Shown here piece by piece: positions 16,930 through 26,067 of a DNA stretch of 64,000 bases (position 1 is the stretch's first letter; each line of letters begins with the position of its first letter). Source of the DNA: Chromohalobacter moromii (lineage in GTDB: Bacteria > Pseudomonadota > Gammaproteobacteria > Pseudomonadales > Halomonadaceae); NCBI RefSeq assembly GCF_023091865.1, contig NZ_JAHXDI010000002.1:310001-374000 (forward strand), in the 5' to 3' direction. The translations under genes and the position numbers were made by a program. The notes under the pieces are model-generated. The model was not told the origin of the DNA. It searched no databases and worked only from the letters and a program-made list of their open reading frames with translations.

Positions 16930-18237
16930 TTGAATATCCTGATGTTCACCAACACCTACTGTCCGACCGTGGGTGGAGTGAGTGAATCCGTTCAGCGTCT
17001 CAAGCGGTGTCTGCAGCATGCGGGGCACAGCGTGTTGGTCGTCGCGCCCAAACTGGACGGTCAACCACGTTTCGAGCGCGATGTGGTGCGTGTGGTGGCC
17101 ATGCAGCGCTTCAACGGCAGCGATTTTTCTCTTCCCGTGCCAGTGCCCGGTCAACTCTACGAGGCCATCGAGGAATTCGAGCCCGACCTGGTGCATTCCC
17201 ACCATCCCTTCCTGCTCGGCGATACCGCGGCACGCGTGGCGCAGACCTATGGCCTGCCGTTGGTCTTTACCCATCACACGCTTTACGAGCACTACACGCA
17301 TTACGTGCCCGGCGACTCGCCGCGCATGCAGCGTTTCGCCATCGCGCTATCCAGTGAGTACACGCGGTTATGCGATGCAGTGATCGCGCCCAGCGAGAGT
17401 ATCGCTGCACTATTGGCCCAACGGGGCGTGTTGCCCGACAAAGTGCGCGTGATTCCCAGCGGCGTGGATACGCGTGCCTTTGCCCAGGGCGAAGGCGCGC
17501 GTTGGCGTCAGCGCTTCGGCATTCCCGAGGATGCGATGGTGATCGGGCATGTGGGGCGCCTGGCGATGGAGAAGAACCTCGGTTTTCTGGCCGCGGCGTT
17601 GTCACGTTTCCTGGCGCGTCATCCCAAGGCCCGGGTCTTGGTCGTCGGCGAGGGTGAAGCCCGTACGGTGATGCACGACCATGCCGCCCGCGAGGGCGTA
17701 GCGGATCGTTTCCATTACACCGGCAAGTTGCACGACCAAGCCTTGATCGATGCCTATCATGCGATGGATACCTTTGCCTTCGCCTCGCACAGTGAGACGC
17801 AGGGCATGGTCATCGCCGAGGCCATGGCGGCGGGCCTGCCGGTGGTGGCGGTCGATGCCAGTGGCGTGCGCGAAGTCCTGAGCGACGGTTTAAATGGCAT
17901 CATGCTTCCCAGCGATGATGTCGAGACGTTCGCGAAAGCGCTGGAAACGCTTCAAGAACCGACCCTGCATGCCAGGTTACGCCAGGGGGCATTCGACAGC
18001 GCGCATAAGCTCGATGATCGACGCTGTGCCGAGCGCTGCTTGGGCATCTATCGTCAGGTGCTCGAGGCTGAGGCGAGCGCGGCGGAGCGTGATGATGGCG
18101 CCTGGGAGAAGGTGCGTGGGCGTCTCGAGGCCGAGTGGCGTTTGTTGCGGCATCGCGGCCGAGTGTTGCGCTCGGTGTTTCAAACCGTACCGGAACGCGA
18201 CGCAGTTCAGACCAAGGAAGAAGTTCCCAGTAAGTGA
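16930..18237 (+). CDS. GT4-family glycosyltransferase
   Basis: A 435-residue GT-B glycosyltransferase of family 4. The N-terminal acceptor domain starts NILMFTNTYCPTVGGVSESV, and the C-terminal nucleotide-sugar domain has GHVGRLAMEKNL and the EX7E motif in SETQGMVIAEAMAAGLPVV. The profile resembles cytoplasmic transferases that glycosylate diacylglycerol or similar lipids. The start is a TTG with GGGAG 7 bases upstream. The C-terminal 70 residues are charged and helical. Single gene, followed convergently by a TVP38-type membrane protein. Donor and acceptor are unknown. Confidence 0.82.
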   Translation: MNILMFTNTYCPTVGGVSESVQRLKRCLQHAGHSVLVVAPKLDGQPRFERDVVRVVAMQRFNGSDFSLPVPVPGQLYEAIEEFEPDLVHSHHPFLLGDTAARVAQTYGLPLVFTHHTLYEHYTHYVPGDSPRMQRFAIALSSEYTRLCDAVIAPSESIAALLAQRGVLPDKVRVIPSGVDTRAFAQGEGARWRQRFGIPEDAMVIGHVGRLAMEKNLGFLAAALSRFLARHPKARVLVVGEGEARTVMHDHAAREGVADRFHYTGKLHDQALIDAYHAMDTFAFASHSETQGMVIAEAMAAGLPVVAVDASGVREVLSDGLNGIMLPSDDVETFAKALETLQEPTLHARLRQGAFDSAHKLDDRRCAERCLGIYRQVLEAEASAAERDDGAWEKVRGRLEAEWRLLRHRGRVLRSVFQTVPERDAVQTKEEVPSK

Positions 18238-18255
18238 GCGCTCACGGGGTGAGCG

Positions 18256-18936
18256 TTACACGCGCTTGCTACGCCGCTCGGCATAACGCTTGAGTGCCCA
18301 CAAGATACCAATTGCGACCACGATGCCGCCGGCGGCGATCAGCAATCCCTCACGGCTTTCCGCGGTGATCAGCGACCCTAACTGACTTCCCAGCAAGGTG
18401 ACGCCGAGCAGGCCTGGGGCGATCCCCAAGATGGAGCCGAGCATGTAATCGCGAAAACGCAAATGGCAGGCCCCGGCCAGCATGTTGGTCAGGGTAAAAG
18501 GTGCCAGTGGCAGTAGGTTGAACAGCACCATGGTGCGCACGCCGCGTCCCGCGAGGAGTCGCGCCAGCCCGTTGAGCTTCTGGCCTCCATGGCGTAGTAG
18601 TGCGTCGCGTCCCAGTGCCCGTCCCACCCAGTAAGTGGCGATCGATGCCGATAGCGTCCCCAGCATGGCGTAGACGAAGCCCCAGGCGGGGCCGAAGACC
18701 AGGCCGGTGGCAGCGACTAGCACGCTCAATGGAAAGACGACCAGGGAAGTGAGGGCATACACACCCATGACGGCCAGGGGCGCCCAGGGGGCGTCGCGCC
18801 ATGAGGCGGCATTTTGCAGCAGATGGAGCAGCGCTTGCGGGGTCAGAATGTCGTGCATGGCGAGCCATTGCCAGAGCAGGCCACAGCCGAGCATGACACC
18901 GAGCAATGTGAAGAGAATTCCGAGAGAACGAGACAT
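18256..18936 (-). CDS. TVP38/TMEM64-family inner-membrane protein
   Basis: A 226-residue membrane protein with about six hydrophobic helices and the VTT/SNARE-associated (DedA superfamily) core. Visible motifs are FPLSVLVAATGLVFGPAWGF, then a Gly-rich turn, then FNLLPLAPFTLTNMLAG. Related proteins move or scramble lipids across membranes. It converges with the glycosyltransferase, which may act on lipids, but the two genes are on opposite strands and not an operon. No partner is evident. Confidence 0.85.
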   Translation of the reverse strand: MSRSLGILFTLLGVMLGCGLLWQWLAMHDILTPQALLHLLQNAASWRDAPWAPLAVMGVYALTSLVVFPLSVLVAATGLVFGPAWGFVYAMLGTLSASIATYWVGRALGRDALLRHGGQKLNGLARLLAGRGVRTMVLFNLLPLAPFTLTNMLAGACHLRFRDYMLGSILGIAPGLLGVTLLGSQLGSLITAESREGLLIAAGGIVVAIGILWALKRYAERRSKRV

Positions 18937-19031
18937 GCGGGCACTCTATGCGTGAACTGCGCCAAGCATACGTGAGAGCCCGCACGGGGAAAACACGGCA
19001 CTTTGCGTGCCGTGTCGGGCGCGGACCACTC

Positions 19032-19970
19032 TTACAGTGACAGCGCCTCTTTCACTACCGGCCAAGCTGCGTCGCCATCGGTAGTGGTCACGCCGTCGAG
19101 CATTTCCTCGACGCGATCCGGATGATCCTCGATCCAGGTCGTGGCCACAGTGCCGAGCTCTTTCTCATCAAGACCAAAGGCCTTGATCATCCAGCTTTGC
19201 TGTTCGGCAGTAAAAGTGAAGTTCTTGAAGAATGTCGTCAAGTTGGGGTTGTCGTCAGCGAAGTCCGAACTCATCAGGGTCAGCACCTGGCTGGCGCCGT
19301 TGCCCTCACCGAACAGGTTCTTGCTGTCGTCGAGATAGCGCATCGGCAGTTCGAGGTTCATCCAGTGCGGCGTCCAGCCGACCCAGACTATGGGCTCCTC
19401 GCGTGAGATGGAATCGCGCGCCGCGCTGAGCATACCCACGGTGCTGGTATCCACTAGCTGCCAGTCACCGAGTCCCCAGGTGTCGTTATCGATCGCCTTG
19501 TTGAGGATCTCGCTGGCGGCGGAGCCGGCGCCGAAGCCATGAATCTTGCCGTCGAACATGTCGCGGTGCTCGTCGAGGTCTTCGAACGAGGTCACGCCTT
19601 GTTCGTAGACATACTCGGGCACCGCCAGCGTCATTTGCGCACCATCGACGTTGTTGGCGATACGCTTCACGCTTCCCTTGTCTTCCATCGGTGTGAGCAT
19701 CGGCTCTTGTGCCGGTAGCCAACCGCCCAGGAAAACGTCCACATCACCGCTTTCCATGCCTTGGTAGATGACCTGCAGGCCGATGTCATCGGTTTTCGCC
19801 TGATAACCGAGGGGCGCCAACAACTGGCTGGCGATTTCGGTCTTGACGGTAATCCCGGGCCACGACGGTACGCCGAAGTGGATCGTGTCGGCTGCCTGAG
19901 CCGGCATTGCCAGGCCGATACCGGCGGCGAGCGGTAGTCCGACGAGTAAGGGACGAAGCGAATGAGACAT
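19032..19970 (-). CDS. Glycine betaine/carnitine-type ABC substrate-binding protein (orphan)
   Basis: A 312-residue periplasmic protein of the ProX/OpuAC family that binds quaternary amines (betaine, choline or carnitine). The signal peptide ends at AQA|AD near residue 26. The aromatic binding-box residues are suggested by VPSWPGI, LGGWLP and WVGWTPHWM. Its ATG overlaps the stop of the dioxygenase gene (TAATG), so they are translationally coupled. No permease or ATPase gene accompanies it. In Pseudomonas, orphan binding proteins such as CaiX use a shared CbcWV core, and the same could hold here. Confidence 0.85.
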   Translation of the reverse strand: MSHSLRPLLVGLPLAAGIGLAMPAQAADTIHFGVPSWPGITVKTEIASQLLAPLGYQAKTDDIGLQVIYQGMESGDVDVFLGGWLPAQEPMLTPMEDKGSVKRIANNVDGAQMTLAVPEYVYEQGVTSFEDLDEHRDMFDGKIHGFGAGSAASEILNKAIDNDTWGLGDWQLVDTSTVGMLSAARDSISREEPIVWVGWTPHWMNLELPMRYLDDSKNLFGEGNGASQVLTLMSSDFADDNPNLTTFFKNFTFTAEQQSWMIKAFGLDEKELGTVATTWIEDHPDRVEEMLDGVTTTDGDAAWPVVKEALSL

Positions 19971-21196
19971 TAAGAAACTCCCGTTTCATTGGTGGATGTT
20001 GTCGGAGTAGCGGGCGCGGCGGTAGAGGCGTGGCGCGCCAACACGCGTAGATGCGATTCGAGGTGGTCGATATCCAGGTAGGTGCCTTGCAGGTGACGGC
20101 GTCCGGTATTGGGATCGAAGGCGCCACGGCCGTGCAGTACACGACGGTTGTCGAAGGCCACCATCTGTCCGGATCCGAGCGCGAAGTCGACGCGGAAGCG
20201 CGGCTCGCGCAGACGTTGCCAGAAGATCAGATACGCCTCGTACCAGGCGTCTGCTTCTTCCGGCGGCAGGCGTAGGGTGTCGCGAATCCAGTTGTTGAAG
20301 CGAACTTCACGGATGCGGCCCGTGGCATCGACGTCGATGACCGGGGCGCGTACCGCGATATCGCTGTCCTCGTCCTGAAAGCGGAAATCGATGGGCGTAT
20401 CGCGCAGACGCAGGAAGGCTTCCGGGACTTCATGGCGCATGGCTTCGGCCACGGCGAAGCCGTCGGCGAAAAGAGATGCGCCACCCTCGGCTTCGTTTTC
20501 CAGGCAATACAGAAGCTGAATGTCCGGCGGATGGCGCCAGTTGGGCAGGTCGGTATGCAGCTCGAGACCGATGGCGGTATACGCGGCGTTGTTGGGATTG
20601 GGCTTGGACTGAACGTCGAAACGGGCGCCGAAGTTGGTGGCGCGCATCGGCCCGAACAGTTCGGTGATACGCACGACTTCTTCGAGTTCGCGCGGACCGT
20701 CGTCGAGCAGCACCAAGCCGTCACGCAGCAGGGCGGTCAGCCACTCGCGACGACCGTCGCTACCGGCCATCATATCGGCATGCGACACATGCACGGGGGC
20801 AAAGTCTTCGCGCCAGGCTTCGGCGAGCGGAACGCCGTCATCGGCACGTGCCTCAGGGCGGCGCTGATGCAGCCAGCCGGCGTCGAAGTGCGACTGGTGA
20901 CCGTCGGCCCAGCGCAGTGCCAGCACGCCGTCTTCGATGGTGGCGTCGGGACTCGCGTTGAGGAAGGCGTCGTCCTCGAGCGGCATGTAGAGGCGTTCGC
21001 GCGTAATCGGGTGGCGGCACTCGGGGCAAGCGCAGTGATCGCGTAGCCAACGATAGCTGTAACGCGCGATATCGGCGTTATCCCAGGTCACTTCCAGCGC
21101 CTTGTCGCCAGGGTGGCAGGCACGTAGCGCGGGGCCTTGTGCATAAGGAAAGAGCTCACTCATTTCGACGGCGGGGGATTGGCTCTGGGACTGCAT
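19970..21196 (-). CDS. Gamma-butyrobetaine hydroxylase-family 2-oxoglutarate dioxygenase
   Basis: A 408-residue Fe(II)/2-oxoglutarate oxygenase. The N-terminal DUF971-type zinc domain shows HCACPECRHP at about residues 52-61. The TauD-like catalytic domain carries the HxD pair in LELHTDLPNW and the distal His in RRVLHGRGAF. This domain order is that of gamma-butyrobetaine dioxygenase, which makes L-carnitine. AGGAGG lies just upstream of the ATG. The coupled betaine/carnitine binding protein supports a quaternary-amine substrate. A LysR gene is divergent. A related hydroxylase with another betaine substrate is possible. Confidence 0.83.
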   Translation of the reverse strand: MQSQSQSPAVEMSELFPYAQGPALRACHPGDKALEVTWDNADIARYSYRWLRDHCACPECRHPITRERLYMPLEDDAFLNASPDATIEDGVLALRWADGHQSHFDAGWLHQRRPEARADDGVPLAEAWREDFAPVHVSHADMMAGSDGRREWLTALLRDGLVLLDDGPRELEEVVRITELFGPMRATNFGARFDVQSKPNPNNAAYTAIGLELHTDLPNWRHPPDIQLLYCLENEAEGGASLFADGFAVAEAMRHEVPEAFLRLRDTPIDFRFQDEDSDIAVRAPVIDVDATGRIREVRFNNWIRDTLRLPPEEADAWYEAYLIFWQRLREPRFRVDFALGSGQMVAFDNRRVLHGRGAFDPNTGRRHLQGTYLDIDHLESHLRVLARHASTAAPATPTTSTNETGVS

Positions 21197-21334
21197 ATCG
21201 GCCTCCTGATGTTGGGTCGTGCGAATCGGCCCCTAGCATGTCGCCTCATGGCGACATTAGACAAACGATGAATCTCGGACCTAAGGCTAAGCTTTGCTAA
21301 TGGGTGGCTTATTGAAGATCATGGGCGGACATCC

Positions 21335-22222
21335 ATGACCACCGAGTTCACCATGTCCCTGCCACCGATTCTTTGGATGCAAGCCTTCGAGGCTGCCGCG
21401 CGCACGCTGAGTTTCACTCAGGCCGGTCGCGAGCTGGGCGTGACGCAATCGGCCATCAGCCAGCGGATTCGCCTGCTCGAGGACCGCCTCGGCCAGGCGT
21501 TGTTCGTGCGGCACCCGCGGAGCCTGTCGTTGACGCCGGCCGGACAGGCCTGGCTACCAAGCATTCAGGAGGCCTTCACACGTATCGCCGAAGGGACCGC
21601 CGAGGTCTTCGGACCGCACCCCGATGCGCCGGTCACGCTGCGCGCCACACCTGCCTTGCAGAACGGCTGGCTGGCGACCGAGTTGACGCGATTCCATCAA
21701 CGGCATCGTGATATCACGGTTCGTGTGGTGAGCGCCGTTTGGCCTGGCGACTTCGGCGCCGAGGGTGTGGACATGGAGATCCGCTACGGCCAGGGTGACT
21801 GGTCCGACATGGAGTCGGTGCTGCTCAACGAGGAAGTCATGTTACCGGTGTGCTCGCCGGCCTTGGCCCGTGAGTTGCAAACGCCCGACGACTTGGCCGG
21901 GCATACCCTGTTGCATGCCGCTGGCTTCGCGCTGGGCTGGCCAAGCTGGCTGGCATTGGCCGGGTCCGAAGGGCTGGAAGCGCATTGTGCTTCGTTCATT
22001 TGCGATACCCAGGTCGCCACGCTGGCGTTGGCTGCACGCGGGGCGGGCATCGCCTTGACCCACCGGCGCCTCTTCGATGGACGCGACGATTTGGTGGCGC
22101 CTTTTGACGTGTGCATGCCCACTGACGAGGCCTTTTGGCTGGTACGCCCACAGGCGCGGGTATTGCGTCCGGCATGTGAGGCACTCTGGGAATGGTTGCG
22201 CGGTGCACGTGAACTAGACTGA
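21335..22222 (+). CDS. LysR-family regulator (GcvA-like), probably of the butyrobetaine genes
   Basis: A 295-residue LysR regulator with an N-terminal helix-turn-helix (SFTQAGRELGVTQSAISQRI, residues 26-45). Its effector domain resembles GcvA, with the characteristic DMEIRYGQGDW segment. It is divergent from the dioxygenase-binding-protein pair across 138 bp, the usual position for its regulator. ATGs at 21335 and 21353 are both possible starts; the second would give a protein of 289 residues. Confidence 0.85.
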   Translation: MTTEFTMSLPPILWMQAFEAAARTLSFTQAGRELGVTQSAISQRIRLLEDRLGQALFVRHPRSLSLTPAGQAWLPSIQEAFTRIAEGTAEVFGPHPDAPVTLRATPALQNGWLATELTRFHQRHRDITVRVVSAVWPGDFGAEGVDMEIRYGQGDWSDMESVLLNEEVMLPVCSPALARELQTPDDLAGHTLLHAAGFALGWPSWLALAGSEGLEAHCASFICDTQVATLALAARGAGIALTHRRLFDGRDDLVAPFDVCMPTDEAFWLVRPQARVLRPACEALWEWLRGARELD

Positions 22223-22267
22223 CGAAAGTGGCCCATGAAGGGGGCCGGCGATCCCGAGGAGACGAGC

Positions 22268-22690
22268 ATGACGAGGTATCGGCACGCGGGGTATGCAATG
22301 TCCGTCGCGATGCGCATTGTCTTGCTACTGGCGGTGGCGGGGATCACCACGGCCAACGCGGACGGTGTGAAGGTTTACGATCCCGATAGCGGGCGCTTGC
22401 TACCACTCGAATCGCACCGCGCCGGACATGAGGACAGACGCTACGATCGTGAGCGTCACGATTGGCATGGAGGGGGTGAACCTGGGTGGCGAGAAGAACG
22501 CGGTCGCGTCAGTGTGTACCCATCGATCATAGTGCAGCCCAGCGCGTCTTCGTCGCCAGGCGTCGAGGCGCGCTCCACCACGCCTGAAGGTAGCCGTGTA
22601 TGTCGCGGGGACGATGGTTCCACTACTTGGTCGACGCGCCCTACGCCCTGTGCCTCGGCTTCGGAGAGCCGCGATGCTACGCCGCAATGA
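22268..22690 (+). CDS. Small secreted protein of unknown function
   Basis: A 140-residue protein with a signal peptide (MSVAMRIVLLLAVAGITTANA, cleavage about residue 32) and a hydrophilic, Arg/Asp/Ser-rich, low-complexity mature part. The start is set by GAGGAG a few bases upstream. It precedes nfeD by 10 bases on the same strand and may be co-transcribed. The mature part contains two cysteines (VCRGDD and PTPCAS). I recognise no family; a DUF4124-like origin is conceivable but not demonstrable. Confidence 0.55.
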   Translation: MTRYRHAGYAMSVAMRIVLLLAVAGITTANADGVKVYDPDSGRLLPLESHRAGHEDRRYDRERHDWHGGGEPGWREERGRVSVYPSIIVQPSASSSPGVEARSTTPEGSRVCRGDDGSTTWSTRPTPCASASESRDATPQ

Positions 22691-22700
22691 CGGAGTCGTA

Positions 22701-24053
22701 ATGCGCCGCTGCCTGATATGGGCCTGCCTGGTACTCGCGGGCCTGGGGCTGTCGTGGCTGGCGAGTGCGCAATCCGACGCGCGTGACGCACCCCACGGCG
22801 TGGTGCTGAGCATCGATGGCAGCATTGGCCCCGCCACCAGCGATTACTTTCAGCGCGGTCTCGAACGTGCCGACGAAGCTGGCGCCTCGCTGGTGATCCT
22901 CGAACTCGATACACCGGGCGGCTTGGACGCCTCGATGCGTGACATGATCCGCGCGATGCTGGCCTCGCCGATGCCGGTGGTGAGCTATGTGACGCCCGCC
23001 GGTGCGCGGGCCGCCAGTGCCGGTACCTATCTGCTATATGCCAGTCATGTCGCCGCCATGGCGCCAGCCACGCACCTTGGCTCGGCGACCCCGGTGCAGC
23101 TCGGCGGAGGTGGCGGCGAATCGACGCCGGACGAAGCGCAAGAGGGCGACGATCAGGAGACGTCGTCATCGGCGATGGAGCGCAAGGTCCTCGAGGATGC
23201 GGTGGCCACGATTCGCTCGTTGGCCGAGCGTCATGGACGCAATGCCGAGTGGGCCGAACGCGCCGTGCGCGAGGCGGCCAATCTCACGGCTAGCGAGGCC
23301 CTGGAGGCGAACGTCGCCGATGTCGTGGCGGGCGATCTCGACGACTTGCTTACCCAACTCGACGGGCGGTCTGTGGTCATGGCCGATGGCGAACGTACGC
23401 TTTCTACACAGGATATGACGCTCGAGCGTCAGCCACCGGATTGGCGCGCTCAGGTGCTGGCCTTCATCACCGATCCCAACGTCGCCTATTTCCTGATGAT
23501 CATCGGTTTCTACGGGCTGATCTTCGAATTGCTGAGTCCGGGCACACTCTTTCCCGGCGTGATTGGCGCCATCAGCCTGGTATTGGCCATGTATGCCTTC
23601 CAGATGCTCTCGGTGGGGTATGCGGGCCTGGTATTGATTTTCCTGGGCATGGCGCTGGTCGTGGCCGAGGCGTTCGTACCCAGCGTCGGCGTGTTGGGCT
23701 TCGGCGGACTCGCCGCCTTCGTCGCCGGCTCGGTGATGCTGATGGACGACACGCATCAGGCGCTGGCGTGGCCCTTGGTAGGCGGTGTGGCGCTGGTGGC
23801 CGCTGGCTTCTTGTTGTGGGTGGTAATGCGCTTCGTAGGGATGCGCCAACGCCGTCCGCAGGGCGGTCAGGAGGAAATGATCGGCCAAGAGGCCACGGTG
23901 CTGGCGGATTTCCAGGGGCCAGGCAAGGTCATGGTGCACGGCGAGCGCTGGCAGGCGCGTTGTGCATCGCCCGTGACACGCGGTCAGCGGGTGCGGATCG
24001 TATCCAACGAGGGCTTGACGCTGATCGTCGAGCCAATGACGGCAACCCCTTAG
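22701..24053 (+). CDS. NfeD-family membrane-bound serine protease
   Basis: A 450-residue NfeD long form. It has a signal/anchor at residues 4-24, a periplasmic ClpP/S49-type protease domain with the catalytic Ser region GARAASAGTYLLYA and a Lys in MERKVLEDA, then about five transmembrane helices (residues 250-390). A C-terminal NfeD OB-fold (GQEATVLADFQGPGKVMVHGERW) follows. Such proteases cleave stomatin-like partners, and a slipin gene follows 66 bases downstream. The start at 22701 has GGAG 6 bases upstream. Confidence 0.88.
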   Translation: MRRCLIWACLVLAGLGLSWLASAQSDARDAPHGVVLSIDGSIGPATSDYFQRGLERADEAGASLVILELDTPGGLDASMRDMIRAMLASPMPVVSYVTPAGARAASAGTYLLYASHVAAMAPATHLGSATPVQLGGGGGESTPDEAQEGDDQETSSSAMERKVLEDAVATIRSLAERHGRNAEWAERAVREAANLTASEALEANVADVVAGDLDDLLTQLDGRSVVMADGERTLSTQDMTLERQPPDWRAQVLAFITDPNVAYFLMIIGFYGLIFELLSPGTLFPGVIGAISLVLAMYAFQMLSVGYAGLVLIFLGMALVVAEAFVPSVGVLGFGGLAAFVAGSVMLMDDTHQALAWPLVGGVALVAAGFLLWVVMRFVGMRQRRPQGGQEEMIGQEATVLADFQGPGKVMVHGERWQARCASPVTRGQRVRIVSNEGLTLIVEPMTATP

Positions 24054-24119
24054 TCGCCATGCGGCGCCTGGGGCACGCTATCGTTTATCGAGAAGGGTTC
24101 ATCGAGAAGGAGTAACGCC

Positions 24120-24980
24120 ATGTACGCGAGTTATGCCTATTTAGTGCCGATCGTCCTGGTCGTGCTGTTGCTGTTTGCGGCGATACGCATCTTGCCGGAG
24201 TACAAGCGCGGCGTGGTGTTCTTCCTGGGCCGTTTCCAGGCGGTGAAGGGACCGGGGCTGTTGCTGCTGATCCCGGGAATTCAGAAGATGCAGGTCGTCG
24301 ACCTGCGCACCGTGACGCTGGATGTGCCGGAGCAAGACGTCATCTCGCAGGACAACGTCACCGTACGCGTCAACGCGGTGCTGTACTTTCGCGTGGTCGA
24401 CCCGGAGAAGGCCATCATCCAGGTCGAGAACTTCGGCGTCGCCACCAGCCAGTTGGCGCAGACGACCTTGCGCTCGGTACTCGGCAAGCACGATCTCGAC
24501 GAGATGCTGTCCGAACGCGACCGTCTCAACAACGATATCCAGGAGATCCTCGACGCCCAGACCGAGTCATGGGGCATCAAGGTCGCCAATGTCGAGATCA
24601 AGCATGTCGATCTCGACGAGAGCATGATCCGCGCCATCGCTCGGCAAGCCGAAGCCGAGCGCGAACGGCGTGCCAAGGTGATCCATGCCGAGGGCGAGCT
24701 GCAGGCCTCGCACAAGCTGGTCGAGGCCGCCGATGTCATGGCCAGCAATTCGGCGTCGCTGCAGTTGCGTTACCTGCAGACGCTCAGTGACATGAGCAAC
24801 AAGAACGCGTCGACCATCGTGTTCCCGCTGCCGATGGACATCATGGAGGCCTTTAAGGGGCACTTGAACAAGGCGGGCGGTGCGTCTTCGCAAGACCAAC
24901 CCTCGAATGCAGCGATGGCATCCGGCCCGTCGTCGGGCCGTACCTCGACGGGTGACGAGACGCCGGGCAACGAAGCGTGA
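24120..24980 (+). CDS. Slipin (SPFH/stomatin-family membrane protein)
   Basis: A 286-residue stomatin-like protein. It has an N-terminal hydrophobic anchor (residues 6-25), an SPFH domain starting [20 protein letters not shown], a helical coiled segment ([20 protein letters not shown]) and a Ser/Gly-rich tail. Slipins oligomerise into membrane microdomain scaffolds. The NfeD protease upstream is its usual operon partner and is thought to cleave the slipin C-terminus. AAGGAG precedes the ATG. Confidence 0.9.
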   Translation: MYASYAYLVPIVLVVLLLFAAIRILPEYKRGVVFFLGRFQAVKGPGLLLLIPGIQKMQVVDLRTVTLDVPEQDVISQDNVTVRVNAVLYFRVVDPEKAIIQVENFGVATSQLAQTTLRSVLGKHDLDEMLSERDRLNNDIQEILDAQTESWGIKVANVEIKHVDLDESMIRAIARQAEAERERRAKVIHAEGELQASHKLVEAADVMASNSASLQLRYLQTLSDMSNKNASTIVFPLPMDIMEAFKGHLNKAGGASSQDQPSNAAMASGPSSGRTSTGDETPGNEA

Positions 24981-25041
24981 CAGACGGCTGTCATATCGAG
25001 CGGTTAGAATGGCGCCTCGTTTTTACTAGGAGTCAGGCGCC

Positions 25042-25773
25042 ATGCCCTCTGACCGCCGCCATCTGGCGATTTTCGATCTCGACGATACCCTGCTCGACGG
25101 CGATTGCACCGGCTTGTGGATCGCTTGGTTGGTGCGGCGCCGCTGGGTGGAAGATGGCGAGGCATTCATGGATCAAGTGGCGCATCACGAGCAGCAATAT
25201 CACGCTGGCACGCTGGATATGCAGGCGCACCTGCGCTTCGTACTGGCGCCGCTGGTTGGGCGTCGGCGCGAGACGGTACGCGACGAGGTCGTGGCCTTCG
25301 TCGAGACCTGGATTCGCCCGCGCCTGATGCCGGGCGCGCTCGAACGCTTGGCCTGGCACCGTGACCAGGGGCACGCCACCTTGATCATTTCGGCCTCGAT
25401 GTATCATCTGGTCGAGCCCATCGCACGCGAGGTCGGTGCCGACGACGCCCTGGCCACGCCGCCGGCGTTCGACGCCGAGGGCCGCTTCACCGGCGAACCC
25501 ACCGGCATCGTCACCTACCAGTCGGGTAAGCTGACGGCGCTGGAGGCCTGGCTCGCCGAGCGTGAGGCCGCCCATGCACGCCCCGACATCCTCTGGGGCT
25601 ACAGCGATTCGCACAACGATCTGCCGCTGCTCGAGCATGTTGACCATGCGCATGCCACGCAGCCCGATGCCCGCCTGGCACGTATCGCCGAATTGCGTGG
25701 CTGGCCGCGATTCGACTGGCGCAGCGCAAGCGCCATGTCGACCAAAGGTGCAAGTGCGGCGTCGAGTTGGTAG
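25042..25773 (+). CDS. HAD-IB family phosphatase (SerB-like)
   Basis: A 243-residue HAD hydrolase. Motif I FDLDDTLLDGD holds the nucleophile Asp near residue 11, motif II is the Ser in IISASMYHLVEP, the Lys is in QSGKLTAL, and motif III is GYSDSHNDLPLL. The helical cap insertion suits the HAD-IB subgroup that includes phosphoserine phosphatase and lysophospholipid phosphatases. The substrate is not determined by the sequence. Single gene, 61 bases after the slipin gene. Confidence 0.87.
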   Translation: MPSDRRHLAIFDLDDTLLDGDCTGLWIAWLVRRRWVEDGEAFMDQVAHHEQQYHAGTLDMQAHLRFVLAPLVGRRRETVRDEVVAFVETWIRPRLMPGALERLAWHRDQGHATLIISASMYHLVEPIAREVGADDALATPPAFDAEGRFTGEPTGIVTYQSGKLTALEAWLAEREAAHARPDILWGYSDSHNDLPLLEHVDHAHATQPDARLARIAELRGWPRFDWRSASAMSTKGASAASSW

Positions 25774-26067
25774 AATCCCGCGCTTTCACGGGCACATGAT
25801 GCCATGTGCCCGCAACCGACCGTTCAAGGCCGATTGATTTCATGAGCGCAACGCCGCCCTAGCGTTTTTCCTCTCCCCCGGAGCGTTTCCCGCTCCCGCG
25901 CGGCTCCACATGACGCCACCCAGCGTCGCGGGGCCGTGTTCGGCCGTCTTTTCGGTTCTCGTCGCATTCTCGACATTGGCACATGACACGATGCCCGTGA
26001 CTCGGATGAGCCGTCGCCAGACGCGCCGTTTAAAACTTCTGACCTTTCTCATCGACTGGACACAAGC
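25774..26067. other. Intergenic region upstream of the SulP transporter
   Basis: Contains a hairpin GGGCACATG-N4-CATGTGCCC (25790-25811) just after the HAD gene, likely its terminator although without a clear T tract. The rest should hold the promoter of the SulP-UspA pair; no gene is supported. Confidence 0.45.
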
